Position numbers and translations under genes: made by a program
Origin: Symbiodinium natans
Taxonomy: Eukaryota; Sar; Dinophyceae; Suessiales; Symbiodiniaceae
Direction of reading: 5' to 3'
Length of the DNA stretch: 64,000 nt
Assembly (NCBI GenBank): GCA_905221605.1
Contig: CAJNDS010000368.1
Location: 1-64,000, forward strand
Notes under the pieces: generated by a model
What the model was told of the DNA's origin: nothing
What the model saw: the letters and a program-made list of their open reading frames with translations, nothing else
The model's database searches: none
Shown here: positions 32,701 through 39,779 of the stretch, in pieces
Numbering within the stretch: position 1 is the stretch's first letter
How the letters are laid out: the number at the start of each line of letters is the position of its first letter

Positions 32701-34989
32701 GTGCAAGACATCCAACACTGGCGACGACACATGGCGCAGCGGCATGACTCTCAGAAACAGCTTGTCCAGAGTCTAGCTCAATCCGAAACACTGCTACAAG
32801 CACACGTTGCGCGACCTTGCTGCTGGTGCAATGTCCACTTCCCAAAGTCTGCTCGAGAACACAGACGTAAGTGCCTCCCTTTGCTGCAGCTCTGCCTGTA
32901 CCATGACCTCCACGTCAGTGGAGACCACGCCGGAGCAACAGATGGCGGCAGTGTGGGGCCTCAGCTCACCACTGGCGACGACGCCTACACCACAGAGACA
33001 AGCGTCCGTCAGACACAGACTGACGCAAGGGACGCCGCAAAAGTATCGAAAGGGCATGGGCAAGGGCGCAGGCAAGGCAGCTCCCAAGGCAAAACGGGAT
33101 CGGGACCAGGAAACAGAAGACGAGTTGATGATGGACCTGGAGTCGCTGGACGAGGAGACGGTGAGAACGGCCTTGAAAACCTTGGTCAAAACAGCACTCA
33201 GACACGAACACCAACTGACGATCTTGGAGGCAGACCGGAGCTACGTGTTCTTCCTGGACACGACGAACCACGGCATTGTCTCCATGCTGATCCAGGCCAG
33301 CGCAACATGGAACACAAAGTTCGAGGAAGGCACGGTCAACACCTCGCTGAGGGCCACGCTATGGGGAGTACTACTCATGGAATGGAAAGCACGCCTCGAG
33401 AAAATCGAGTCCGACACCAAGGTACTACAGGTAGCAGAAACAGCAGGATGGGCAACGCGGTCTCCGCTCCAGTGGATCTACAACGAGTGGAATCCGGTAC
33501 AGAAAAAGGCGCTACCATCAAGTCGGGACAACCTCACTCACGAGGACGCAAAAAAGGCAGTCAACCAGCTCATCACAAACACCGCCAAGGACAACACAGT
33601 GCACCGGTTCCAAAGCCTACGACCACAGAAGCCGGACCTGCAGGCGGAAGTGATCACCATGGTCCTGACGCTCACCGTCCATCAACAGGCGGCAGCCGTT
33701 TACCACGACCTGGACCTCTTGGCAAACAACTGCGCGGGCAAGCTGATCGGTCTACGCTTGAGACGGGAGCGAGTGGGCAAGACGGCGCTCACCAAGGAGC
33801 TCGAGAGACTGCAGATCTAAAGAGCAAGCAAGGGATATCCGGGGGAAAGCGGACTCCGCGCCCCATGCTCAGTCAAAAAGAGACTGAGAAGGAGCAACTG
33901 CAGACAGGCATCCGCAATTTCTTTTCAGCCCCCGTCCATGCCATGTCAGCGAAAAAACCCCGTAGCACTCTGAATGATCCGGCTTGCACTAAGAACAGGG
34001 TCAAGGGCAGCATGGATGGGGCTTCGGGACATTCGGTGAGTGAGACCACTGAACAACCAGTGAAGAGTACACCGAAACAGGGTCAAGTAGGCATCCCATC
34101 AAGGGGGAAACATGGGACTGCGGGCGCGGGGACAAAAGTGGAGGGCTCTTTATTGGCATGGCGCACCCGCGATCGTATAACCAATGAGCCTCATGCTAGA
34201 TCACTCGCACTAACTAATCCACATAACCTTTGCTATGCCAACGCAGTGATTCACATGCTGCACTATGCTCGGTCCCATGATGCTTTTATATCAGGTCTGG
34301 GCGAAGTCAATGGGGCCATCGTACAGGCCTCAAGATCCAACCAGCACCTGAATATTGCCAGACACCCGGCATGGAACTTCATATGGCCAGGATGGCAGAA
34401 GCCCACGCGACAGCATGACGCGGCTGAGTTTCTGCAGCACCTTTGCAACCGCACGGACTGCGTGGCACTCAAGGGGGGATGGGAAGCTAGACGCCCACAA
34501 GCAGGGGCATATGAAATCCTGGATGAGCAGTTCAACTGTCCACACATAAGACTGGTGGTCCAACACCCCTTCAGAATACAGGATGCAGTAACAGCTTGGC
34601 ATACACAAGACCCGCCACATGCCTTAACTAGACCCCCCGAACTTCTCATCCTCCAGATCGGACGATTTGTCCAATCAGCCGGAGGCATTAGGAAAACGCG
34701 GCAGAGGATTGAAATACACAAACATCTCACAGTTCCCACCTTCACTGGACATGCCGGTGACGTTGTCAACACCCCGTACAAGCTATGCGGAGGGGTCATG
34801 CACATAGGCAAGGTGGTAACGGCCGGGCACTATCAGGCATTCTACTTTCCTGGTGACACTGAGGATATTTGGTCCTGCCACCTCGTACATGACGACGGTC
34901 AGGCCGCCACGCCAGGGACGGATGCCACGCGACAGGCCATTCTTACCAACTGCTACTTGCTTGCATACCGCATCAATAGCCATGTGTGA
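29707..34989 (+). CDS. LINE polyprotein: RT, C2H2 zinc fingers, linker, USP protease
   Basis: One open frame of 1760 aa. RT motifs are in order: FLPKPHKP, then ALRPIGLL, LSVDLSQAFDRVNR (near residue 350), QGIRQGCRLAPALWAVL, FADDH (catalytic, about 445-449) and GLKVNPDKSSLVI. Zinc fingers start near residues 706, 751, 862, 911, 993 and 1038. Residues ~1080-1380 are a Gly/Arg/Gln-rich linker. QTGIRNFF (near 1400) fits a PCNA-binding box. The protease part has NLCYANAVIHML (Cys ~1509), QHDAAEFLQHL and TAGHYQAFYF (His ~1708), followed by a C-terminal YLLAYR. The ATG is probably not the original start: similar sequence continues upstream in another frame (29479-29740), so a frameshift near 29740 is likely. 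The frame is otherwise intact, including a 51-bp tandem duplication. Confidence 0.8.
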   Translation: MRSLNSSQQLHQHTPIEAKPKAQCKAIFAAWKELLTHPDEVGGSTITLPARVYHMWQRRRDLQRCKPFTLSGVLRTWQWVLLFNKAGRQSKQYHLQHQRAIALGHLQQAERAAQTHNTKRLYGAVKRLLPWKPKPRIMLKHPDGSPMSLHQEHQALVQRCKQLFAPPAASPNRPGQTLSMPLTACEWTTQLKCTPIGKAVPADSAPATAWKACATIVAPAMACIAKGLQPVTSALPDAWKNPQLCFLPKPHKPPSTAAALRPIGLLRPDGKAFAGHIKNQLLMQACSSLTHTPQYAYLPARDTTDALARVNACIHDIKDGLKALGGNRFLTRQRKETGQVKGESGGCLLSVDLSQAFDRVNRAKLDRALALHQVDADLRSTVTAIHEQAAYQVRDKFHRTDICTTQGIRQGCRLAPALWAVLSSQLLWDLTPAGQTPLQLPFTLFADDHLGHWLLKTVDDAKRMEETIVALFHMLETYGLKVNPDKSSLVIRVQGAQLEKFVKSRTVIVRNQAHWKLQDGEHTHLIPMCESITYLGTKLTLKEGTGHTLDFRLAEAEAKDYRVRVWQACVVNSALYGLLTTPFSGQMITKLRAWFHRQLRAVTGMPAHLTKVSNQTLRETYNLKDPVHMLTERIARKLEAMQQGRGDPATCETKTFEYWQMLHKQLASHAVEPRNVTLVELSSSSHAVEPRNVTLVELSSSSQHACSICGLYYPTQKALRQHQALRHGQIQANKLSIDYKPEQHSVAGMPQCKHCLLKLYDWGALKGHIMQNVCGWHTKQLSDSNNNSQQDTKTVKETVPVPHKVDTPHTPVEPKERQHEPRNTTTEESTLLQNEATLALLQSHEGICTQAALHKTYLKQHCGFCGRWIADAGMIKTHIQRVHTNLARHITSDIHTSCQAFKHLFKRDHTCEWCDRMVHGSDRHCSQCPVLFQLILARTSRQAASASPETQLPTVWPVPHPGMDVAIYLKSPTQDEMQLHIQHMSTLAKTRCLLCGEQVQDIQHWRRHMAQRHDSQKQLVQSLAQSETLLQAHVARPCCWCNVHFPKSAREHRRKCLPLLQLCLYHDLHVSGDHAGATDGGSVGPQLTTGDDAYTTETSVRQTQTDARDAAKVSKGHGQGRRQGSSQGKTGSGPGNRRRVDDGPGVAGRGDGENGLENLGQNSTQTRTPTDDLGGRPELRVLPGHDEPRHCLHADPGQRNMEHKVRGRHGQHLAEGHAMGSTTHGMESTPRENRVRHQGTTGSRNSRMGNAVSAPVDLQRVESGTEKGATIKSGQPHSRGRKKGSQPAHHKHRQGQHSAPVPKPTTTEAGPAGGSDHHGPDAHRPSTGGSRLPRPGPLGKQLRGQADRSTLETGASGQDGAHQGARETADLKSKQGISGGKRTPRPMLSQKETEKEQLQTGIRNFFSAPVHAMSAKKPRSTLNDPACTKNRVKGSMDGASGHSVSETTEQPVKSTPKQGQVGIPSRGKHGTAGAGTKVEGSLLAWRTRDRITNEPHARSLALTNPHNLCYANAVIHMLHYARSHDAFISGLGEVNGAIVQASRSNQHLNIARHPAWNFIWPGWQKPTRQHDAAEFLQHLCNRTDCVALKGGWEARRPQAGAYEILDEQFNCPHIRLVVQHPFRIQDAVTAWHTQDPPHALTRPPELLILQIGRFVQSAGGIRKTRQRIEIHKHLTVPTFTGHAGDVVNTPYKLCGGVMHIGKVVTAGHYQAFYFPGDTEDIWSCHLVHDDGQAATPGTDATRQAILTNCYLLAYRINSHV
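31707..31808 (+). repeat. 51-bp perfect tandem duplication in the LINE ORF
   Basis: Two identical 51-bp copies (31707-31757, 31758-31808) encode the same 17 residues (HAVEPRNVTLVELSSSS) twice, just before the first zinc finger. The reading frame is kept. Identity implies a recent event or an assembly duplicate. Confidence 0.92.
32903..33820 (+). CDS. Internal overlapping ORF of LINE copy 1 (+1 frame)
   Basis: About 305 aa from the ATG at 32903, 30 bases after the last zinc-finger Cys codon, to TAA at 33820. It lies wholly inside the long LINE ORF in the +1 frame. It has an N-terminal Lys/Gly-rich stretch (GKGAGKAAPKAKRD), an acidic helix, then LTILEADRSYVFFLDT, a helical body with LQWIYNEWNP, HEDAKKAVNQLI, and a basic C-terminus. 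The corresponding ORF of LINE copy 2 has LEADRSWVLWMDS, AWTYTRWNP and HQDAKEAVQLLM at the same places. The protein-like sequence is therefore conserved in this frame. No known family recognised; a nucleic-acid-binding accessory protein (ORF1p-like) is a guess. Translation could use reinitiation or a +1 shift. Confidence 0.65.
   Translation: MTSTSVETTPEQQMAAVWGLSSPLATTPTPQRQASVRHRLTQGTPQKYRKGMGKGAGKAAPKAKRDRDQETEDELMMDLESLDEETVRTALKTLVKTALRHEHQLTILEADRSYVFFLDTTNHGIVSMLIQASATWNTKFEEGTVNTSLRATLWGVLLMEWKARLEKIESDTKVLQVAETAGWATRSPLQWIYNEWNPVQKKALPSSRDNLTHEDAKKAVNQLITNTAKDNTVHRFQSLRPQKPDLQAEVITMVLTLTVHQQAAAVYHDLDLLANNCAGKLIGLRLRRERVGKTALTKELERLQI
33898..33927 (+). other. PIP-box-like motif codons (QTGIRNFF)
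   Basis: Fits the PCNA-interacting consensus Q-x-x-(I/L/M)-x-x-aromatic-aromatic exactly. It sits in the linker before the USP domain. Human LINE-1 ORF2p is known to use a PIP box. The motif is short, so chance is possible, and copy 2 lacks a clear match (QSIFTS). Confidence 0.4.
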
Positions 34990-35446
34990 CTCTACATGGG
35001 AAAGTGGCCTCCACTCCCCACTGGTGTACGCAGGACACTCATGATTCTCAAGCTCTCAAACATGAGAGGCTAACTCTCTACACTCAGTCCAACAAGGCCT
35101 GAGGTCTCCTCGCCTTGTGAGTCGACACTCTGACAAGGAGTAGACATAGGCTGTAGACAAGCTGGCCCTCATGATGTCTCCTGTACAGTTTTTTGCTTGT
35201 TAGCTTCACTTGTTAGTTCCCAGCTGTGACACCTCAGCTGTCGGGCTCTGAGGAGCACAGCTTTGCGGCTGCCAAAGGCAGTATTTATCTTTCTAGGATT
35301 GTACAACTTTGCTGTCGGGCTCCACGGGGCACAGCAGGGTTTTTATCTGCCTCACACCGGCGAACCCTCCAGCAGAGAGGGGTGACTAGCTCACACTCGC
35401 CCGCATGACAACTGCCACAGTTGATGCGAATGAATGAATGAAAAAA
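34990..35446 (+). other. 3' untranslated region and tail of LINE copy 1
   Basis: No ORF of note. Contains repeated tcgggctc..gg.gcacagc blocks near 35239 and 35312 that could fold. Ends in aatgaatgaatgaaaaaa directly before the 14-bp target duplication. Confidence 0.7.
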
Positions 35447-35460
35447 TGATGCGCCGAGTC
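35447..35460 (+). repeat. LINE target-site copy 2 (tgatgcgccgagtc)
   Basis: Identical to 29465-29478 and 38066-38079. It separates the tail of LINE copy 1 from the truncated 5' end of LINE copy 2. Confidence 0.85.
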
Positions 35461-35461
35461 C

Positions 35462-36139
35462 ACAGAGTGTGCGAGGTACAAACCTCATCTCACCCGCGAC
35501 AGTGCATGTGACTTTTGCGAGGCCATGGTGTACCAGCCCGACAGGCACGCTCGGAGCTGCGCGGTCATTTTTCAAGCGGCCTTGGCCACAACATGGCATC
35601 AAGTTGGGGCGCCGGAAACGGCCCCCGTCACAAGAGATGTGCGAGCATACATCACTGCTGAGTTCCTTGCCAGGCAGTTAAACCCAGACACGCACAAGCA
35701 GGACACATTAGATGCTGGGGATAAAGAAGTAATTGACATGCTGACACGGCACTGTGGGCTTTGTCTTCAGACGCTGACGAATCAACAGGACTGGAGAAGG
35801 CACTGTGCCAACCAGCACAAGGAGGCCTGGAAGCAAGCTGGTGGGTTCGAGGAACTGTTGCACAGCTTGCCACTAGCTAGGCCGTGCCATCACTGTGGAG
35901 TCACCTACCACAAAACCCCGAAGGTCCACGCTCAAAAGTGCCTGCCACTTTTGCAAATAGCATTCCTGTCGCGCCATGGACGACAAAGCGCTACAGGAAG
36001 TGGCGAGCATGTGGGGGCAACACAGCCCGATGGAAGGGGCGGAAATTTCGTCGCAGAGAGGGCAAGGGCCCAGGCAAGGCAAAAAGGGAGCCGACAACGG
36101 CCCCAAGTCACCAGCTGGCGAGGCAAGTACAAGTTCTGA
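35462..36139 (+). pseudogene. Zinc-finger part of LINE copy 2 ORF (5'-truncated)
   Basis: Three Cys/His motifs: CDFCEAMV...DRH (35507), CGLCLQTLTNQQDWRRHCANQH (35756, abbreviated pattern CxxC-x12-HxxxH) and CHHCGVTYHKTPKVHAQKC (35885). They match the last fingers of copy 1 in order. After about 36030 an indel moves the equivalent reading to another frame, so the stop at 36139 is probably not native. Confidence 0.65.
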
Positions 36140-36786
36140 CCAAGTACGTCAGCCAGCACGCAATGGCGCTGCAGCTGTTGGAGGCGGACAGAAGCTGGGT
36201 TCTCTGGATGGACTCTGGGGCGCTGGGCATCATACCCCAACTGGTAAAGACCACGGCCACTTGGAAGGAGAGCCGAGAGCAAAACAAGTGCACCTGCAGC
36301 CTACGCCAGGCTCTCCTTGGAGCACTCCTGCTGGAACTGCAGGCCCGGCTTGCAAGAATGGAAGGCGACAAAGCAGCACAGGCGCCGCTCATTCAGAAGA
36401 AGATGCTCGTCGCGGAACCAATGGCGTGGACGTACACACGCTGGAATCCGGAAAAGAAGCTTCAGGAGCCCAGGGAGGGCAACGTGCTTGCGCATCAGGA
36501 CGCAAAGGAAGCGGTCCAATTGCTGATGAGGGAAGTCATCAAGCCCAATGTCATTCAGAGATTCCATGCCCTAGGAGGGGTCAAGGAAGACAGGCCAGGA
36601 GCCACGACGTTCGTGCTGACAGTCTCCCTGGATGCCGAAGCCCGGCCCAACATCAACAAAGCGCTGCAGGCCCTCACGGAGTCCGCGGCCACCACGCTCA
36701 TCGGTGCACGGATCCGCCCGGAGAGGAGTCACAAGCCACTGCCGGAGGACCTACAGCAGGCCATCGACGCAACGAGGAGGCAGTGA
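35976..36786 (+). pseudogene. Internal +1-frame ORF of LINE copy 2 (one frameshift)
   Basis: Begins with MDDKALQEVASMWGQHSP, +1 to the zinc-finger frame and 36 bases after the last finger, as in copy 1 (MAAVWGLSSP). An indel between about 36027 and 36060 moves it to a second frame: GKGPGKAKREP, LQLLEADRSWVLWMDS, AWTYTRWNPEKK, HQDAKEAVQLLM, then TGA at 36786. The match to copy 1 runs along the whole body. Confidence 0.6.
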
Positions 36787-37080
36787 GACCTTCTCGCCAA
36801 AGTATTTTTACTAGTAAAGGCACGTTGGGTTTGGAGCGTCTTCCAGAGGGTGTGTTACACCGTGATCTCGCAAAAAACACATGTCCCGGGAAGCTGCATC
36901 ACGGCCCCAATACCCCCGTCAAACATAGTGATACAGGTCCAAATTCAGGGAGATCACGGAACATAGGGGAATGGCTGAAGGGGACAGGTCAGCCAGCACA
37001 GGAGGCGGACGCCAAATCCCGCAGCCAGGGGAAATCCGAATGCCAGGGGAAAAAAGACGCCGACGCACCGTGCCAGTTAA

Positions 37081-37954
37081 TTGCAGCTACATCAATGCGT
37101 GCTGGAAAACCCGTCAAACCTTTGCTACCTCAACTCCATGGTCCAAGCACTACTGCACTCTTTTGGCCAGGTGAAGGCGACAGACAGGGCTGGCTTCGGC
37201 AGCCTGCGCCCCATGCTCAATGCACTGACAAAATGTGCCAAGCCTCAACAGCTGAGCCGAAGGAGTGACTGTATGAAGCTCCTACAGGGATGGCAGGGCC
37301 TTCATCAACAGCATGATGCCGCGGAACTGCTGCAGCATCTCACAAAGGACGGGGTCCCTAAAATCTTAGCGGGGAGATGGGAGTCAAGAGTATCTGGAAT
37401 TAGTGAGCACGAACCGGCCATAATCCGGGCATGGAATACGGCTGTGCCGTTAATCCCACTGCCCTGCACCGGACAGGCCACGACGCAGCTAGCACTGAAC
37501 TCATGGACTGCTCAGCCGGGACCTCGCAACGAGGCATATGTGACAGCACTGGCAGAGGCTCCTGAGATACTCAGCGTTCAGCTAAGTCTTGCGCTTTCAG
37601 GAAAAGGGTGGTCGCATCAAAAAGGTCCGCAGCCCAGTCAACGTCAATCCAGTCATCAGTGTTCCCATCTTCACCGATGCCCACACTCAACAGCTCACCA
37701 CGAGTGAATACCGACTCATCTCTGGGGTTGTTCACACAGGGGACACCCCCAACACTGGGCACTACCGATGCCTCTATCTCAAACCACAGTCCCACTCCTC
37801 TGAGGTTGAGATGATTGCTGAGGCCTTTGACAAAGGAGCCGCAACTTCGGCCCTACAACTGGTAGATGATGGTAGGACGCCATCTAACGCCACAGCTAGG
37901 GATGTACAGCATATAAATCGCAACTGGTACATACTTTTCTTTTCGCGGCAATAG
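37081..37954 (+). pseudogene. USP protease domain of LINE copy 2 (frameshifted)
   Basis: The first half (37081 to about 37585) has ENPSNLCYLNSMVQALL with the catalytic Cys at 37123, and QQHDAAELLQHL. A one-base frame change near 37585 leads to RFQEKGGRIKKVRSP, IFTDAHTQQL and NTGHYRCLY (catalytic His at 37760), then the C-terminal LVDDGR...WYILFFSR. The linker upstream (about 36787-37080) reads in yet another frame, so two indels separate it from an intact protein. All USP boxes are nevertheless kept, suggesting recent inactivation or sequence error. Confidence 0.7.
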
Positions 37955-38065
37955 TCCGCGCCGCCATGGAAGGCGGTAGGTGTCCGGCGCGCCGTATGAG
38001 GCCACACCAACTGTGTGTGTTGCGCCCGCAGAATCACTGACTCAGTGAACGCGTTGGAATGAAAA

Positions 38066-38079
38066 TGATGCGCCGAGTC
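38066..38079 (+). repeat. LINE target-site copy 3 (tgatgcgccgagtc)
   Basis: Right-hand target duplication. Downstream sequence continues the RNase H frame: codons after AGT give CGC (Arg), completing APSR. Confidence 0.85.
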
Positions 38080-38191
38080 GCTGCTGTTTCCTGGGTCTGC
38101 CCAACCCCTGCAGGATCAAGGACGATGTTACTGTGGAAGCATTGCGTGAGGTACTACGTCAGGCACGTCGCTTTGTTGCCCAGACTACTTG
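38080..38191 (+). pseudogene. C-terminal remainder of the DIRS-like RNase H ORF
   Basis: If both LINEs and the extra target copies are removed, the frame of 29121-29478 runs straight into this segment. It completes NIADAPSR and adds about 36 residues (RCCFLGLPNPC, then VTVEALREVLRQARRF) before TGA at 38189-38191. Confidence 0.65.
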
Positions 38192-38235
38192 ACCGAGGAA
38201 GGGACTTCTGTCTTCTTTTCTCCCCTTACCTAGGA

Positions 38236-38402
38236 GGGGTTTTTCGTGTTATTGTACCCAGTGAGACAGAAGACCTGCGTAATGGACAGGTGGTCGATTC
38301 TGTACCCTTCCTCGGAAAAAGAGCTCGAATGGAGTGACTAAAGGAAATGAATATTCGAGAAGACGAAAATACATTCATGGATGAATTTGGGAACAAAATA
38401 AG
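38236..38402 (+). repeat. 167-bp direct repeat, copy 1
   Basis: Runs from ggggtttttcgtgttattg to gggaacaaaataag. It matches 39539-39705 with only one difference noticed (gtgactaaagg versus gtgattaaagg). A short frame reads RVIVPSETEDLRNGQVVD and stops, then MNIREDENTFMDEFGNKI. The repeat begins about 45 bp after the RNase H stop. Confidence 0.9.
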
Positions 38403-38616
38403 GGCTTGGTACTCTTGAGTACAAACCTTTATTTTGAGAGAAAATTTTTCACCATGGAATGCGTGAGAAATTTTTGGCTCAGCCCGAGAGGGCACTGAGA
38501 GTCAGATGAGCAAAATAAAAAGGCCCCGCCCACCCACCCAGCAGTGAAGGTGTGATGCTGTTGCGGAAGGACAGCCCGTCCAGTGCCTGACTCTCCCATC
38601 CCGGGCCTGCAGCGCA

Positions 38617-38934
38617 GTGGCCCAAGCTAGTGCAGCCTGCGTTGCAATGGATGCGCCCCCTAGGATCACGGCCCTGCAGATGAGAGCCTTCGAGATTTGG
38701 GTTCGTACATTGAGTATGGACCAGATCATCATGCTGGCCGAGCGCATCGAGGACGTCTTGGCAGATAGAGAGATAGAGATCCGTGAGCGATTGCAGGCCA
38801 GGCGTAACCGGTTGAATGCTACGCTCTCAACAGCTGCGAGCTCGTCTTCCACGCCGCAAGAAGCCCAGCCTAGTGAGCAACGTCCGAGTTCTTCGTCTCG
38901 TGACCAGTCTTGGGAGTTCCTTGACCCACAGTAG
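38617..38934 (+). CDS. Hypothetical small protein, 105 aa
   Basis: Protein-like throughout. It starts MAQASAACVAMDAPPR (a second ATG at 38647 is possible). A long helix follows, with TALQMRAFEIWVRTL and an acidic/basic coiled stretch EIEIRERLQARRNRLN. It ends in a Ser/Pro/Gln-rich tail and WEFLDPQ. No family recognised. It lies between the two 167-bp repeats, on the same strand as the retroelement. Confidence 0.4.
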   Translation: MAQASAACVAMDAPPRITALQMRAFEIWVRTLSMDQIIMLAERIEDVLADREIEIRERLQARRNRLNATLSTAASSSSTPQEAQPSEQRPSSSSRDQSWEFLDPQ

Positions 38935-39113
38935 GCATAATCCCTCCTGACGGTCAGGCCCGCTGACGACGACCATGGGTGTAAAAGATGGTCCGACACA
39001 CTCATATGTGCTGCATTGTTCCTTGTCAGTGACAGCGAAACCTGTGTCAGCTCACCAAGTGCTCCACCTTCGGTCGGCTGCGGGCTCAAACTGCACGATG
39101 TTCTTCACCGCCC

Positions 39114-39476
39114 ATGTTTGTGCTAGTTAACATTGGGAGAGTCACCTGTTTGACTGTGAGTATGAAGAGGGATGCTGAAGCTGCAAACCTTGAGGAGGGC
39201 ACGAACCGCGAATCCAGGGCCCAATGGTTGGCAGTGATGGTCACCAATGTTCCGGTTGTGGAAGTTGTGCTCTGTCGAGTGGCGGCTACAGGAACAGTCG
39301 ACGACATCAAGTTTGCGATTGCTGATGACATATGGCATCGCACCGGGCATGATGTGAGAACTTCCAGTTTTCGCTTGGAACTGCAAGGGCGACACGTGCC
39401 CTTTAGCACGAACCTCAACGACTTACCTTTCACTCCGGGAGCTTGCTTGCACTTCGTTTTCCAACTCAGCCACTGA
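39114..39476 (+). CDS. Putative ubiquitin-like-fold protein, 120 aa
   Basis: The C-terminal ~75 residues follow the ubiquitin pattern. VEVVLCRVAATGTVDDIKFA corresponds to strands 1-2 and the start of the helix. SFRLELQGRHVPFSTNLNDL corresponds to the F/LIFAGK.L.D...L region. CLHFVFQL corresponds to the last strand. It ends in FQLSH, so it lacks a Gly-Gly processing site. The N-terminus contains several ATGs; the true start is unclear. It is enclosed by the 167-bp repeats. The assignment is by pattern only and could be wrong. Confidence 0.35.
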   Translation: MFVLVNIGRVTCLTVSMKRDAEAANLEEGTNRESRAQWLAVMVTNVPVVEVVLCRVAATGTVDDIKFAIADDIWHRTGHDVRTSSFRLELQGRHVPFSTNLNDLPFTPGACLHFVFQLSH

Positions 39477-39538
39477 CAGGACGAATACTTAGGCGGAACC
39501 TCTGAGCTTAGACGGTGCGTAAGTTTCACATACCCGAC

Positions 39539-39705
39539 GGGGTTTTTCGTGTTATTGTACCCAGTGAGACAGAAGACCTGCGTAATGGACAGGTGGTCGA
39601 TTCTGTACCCTTCCTCGGAAAAAGAGCTCGAATGGAGTGATTAAAGGAAATGAATATTCGAGAAGACGAAAATACATTCATGGATGAATTTGGGAACAAA
39701 ATAAG
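39539..39705 (+). repeat. 167-bp direct repeat, copy 2
   Basis: Partner of 38236-38402, 1303 bp downstream. Directly followed by a dispersed repeat (39709-39779). Confidence 0.9.
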
Positions 39706-39708
39706 TGT

Positions 39709-39779
39709 TAAGTTGTCTTGCAATAAGAGCCTCTGCGCTAGCGGTTGCTTCTTTGTTGGCTTGTACAGTTTGGCTCTCA
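39709..39779 (-). repeat. Dispersed repeat, inverse of 18247-18345
   Basis: aagttgtcttgcaataagag, cctctgcgctagcggttgc and ggcttgtacagtttggctc are the reverse complement of the 18.25 kb copy, without its 18-base internal insert. Confidence 0.8.

Larger units (their letters stand above)
29479..35446 (+). mobile_element. LINE copy 1 (5'-truncated non-LTR retrotransposon), ~5.97 kb
   Basis: Bounded by the 14-bp duplication at 29465-29478 and 35447-35460. It starts in the middle of an ORF upstream of the RT, so the endonuclease part is missing. It contains RT, six zinc-finger motifs, an internal +1-frame ORF and a USP protease domain, then about 450 bp of 3' untranslated sequence ending in (AATG)3-AAAAA. 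The simple-repeat tail and the target duplication are the usual marks of target-primed reverse transcription. Confidence 0.8.
35461..38065 (+). mobile_element. LINE copy 2 (5'-truncated, related family), ~2.6 kb
   Basis: Starts inside the zinc-finger region at once (codons for TECARYKPHLTRDSACDFC, aligning with copy 1 near 32400-32450). It continues through the internal ORF and USP domain and ends in gttggaatgaaaa before the third 14-bp target copy. The proteins are clearly homologous to copy 1 but only moderately similar, so it is a different LINE subfamily, not a duplicate of copy 1. It carries several frameshifts. Confidence 0.78.
20989..38191 (+). mobile_element. DIRS-like tyrosine-recombinase retrotransposon, interrupted by two LINEs
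   Basis: On one strand, in order: decayed basic ORF, tyrosine recombinase (22749-24890), Gag-like ORF (25002-26351), C5-methyltransferase-like ORF (26412-27416), then RT and RNase H (27323-29478, finishing at 38080-38191 beyond the LINE insertions). A tyrosine recombinase together with RT-RNase H defines the DIRS group. The ORFs sit 15-112 bp apart or overlap, which argues for one element. Published DIRS elements usually place the recombinase last; here it is first. No terminal repeats could be matched to the 5' side. The 167-bp repeats at 38236 and 39539 might be part of its 3' end. Boundaries are approximate. Confidence 0.65.

Noticed and set aside
38466-38485. Relic of the dinoflagellate spliced leader (ttttggctcag)
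   Set aside because: Only about 11 bases match, and neither the rest of the leader nor a retrogene structure is visible.
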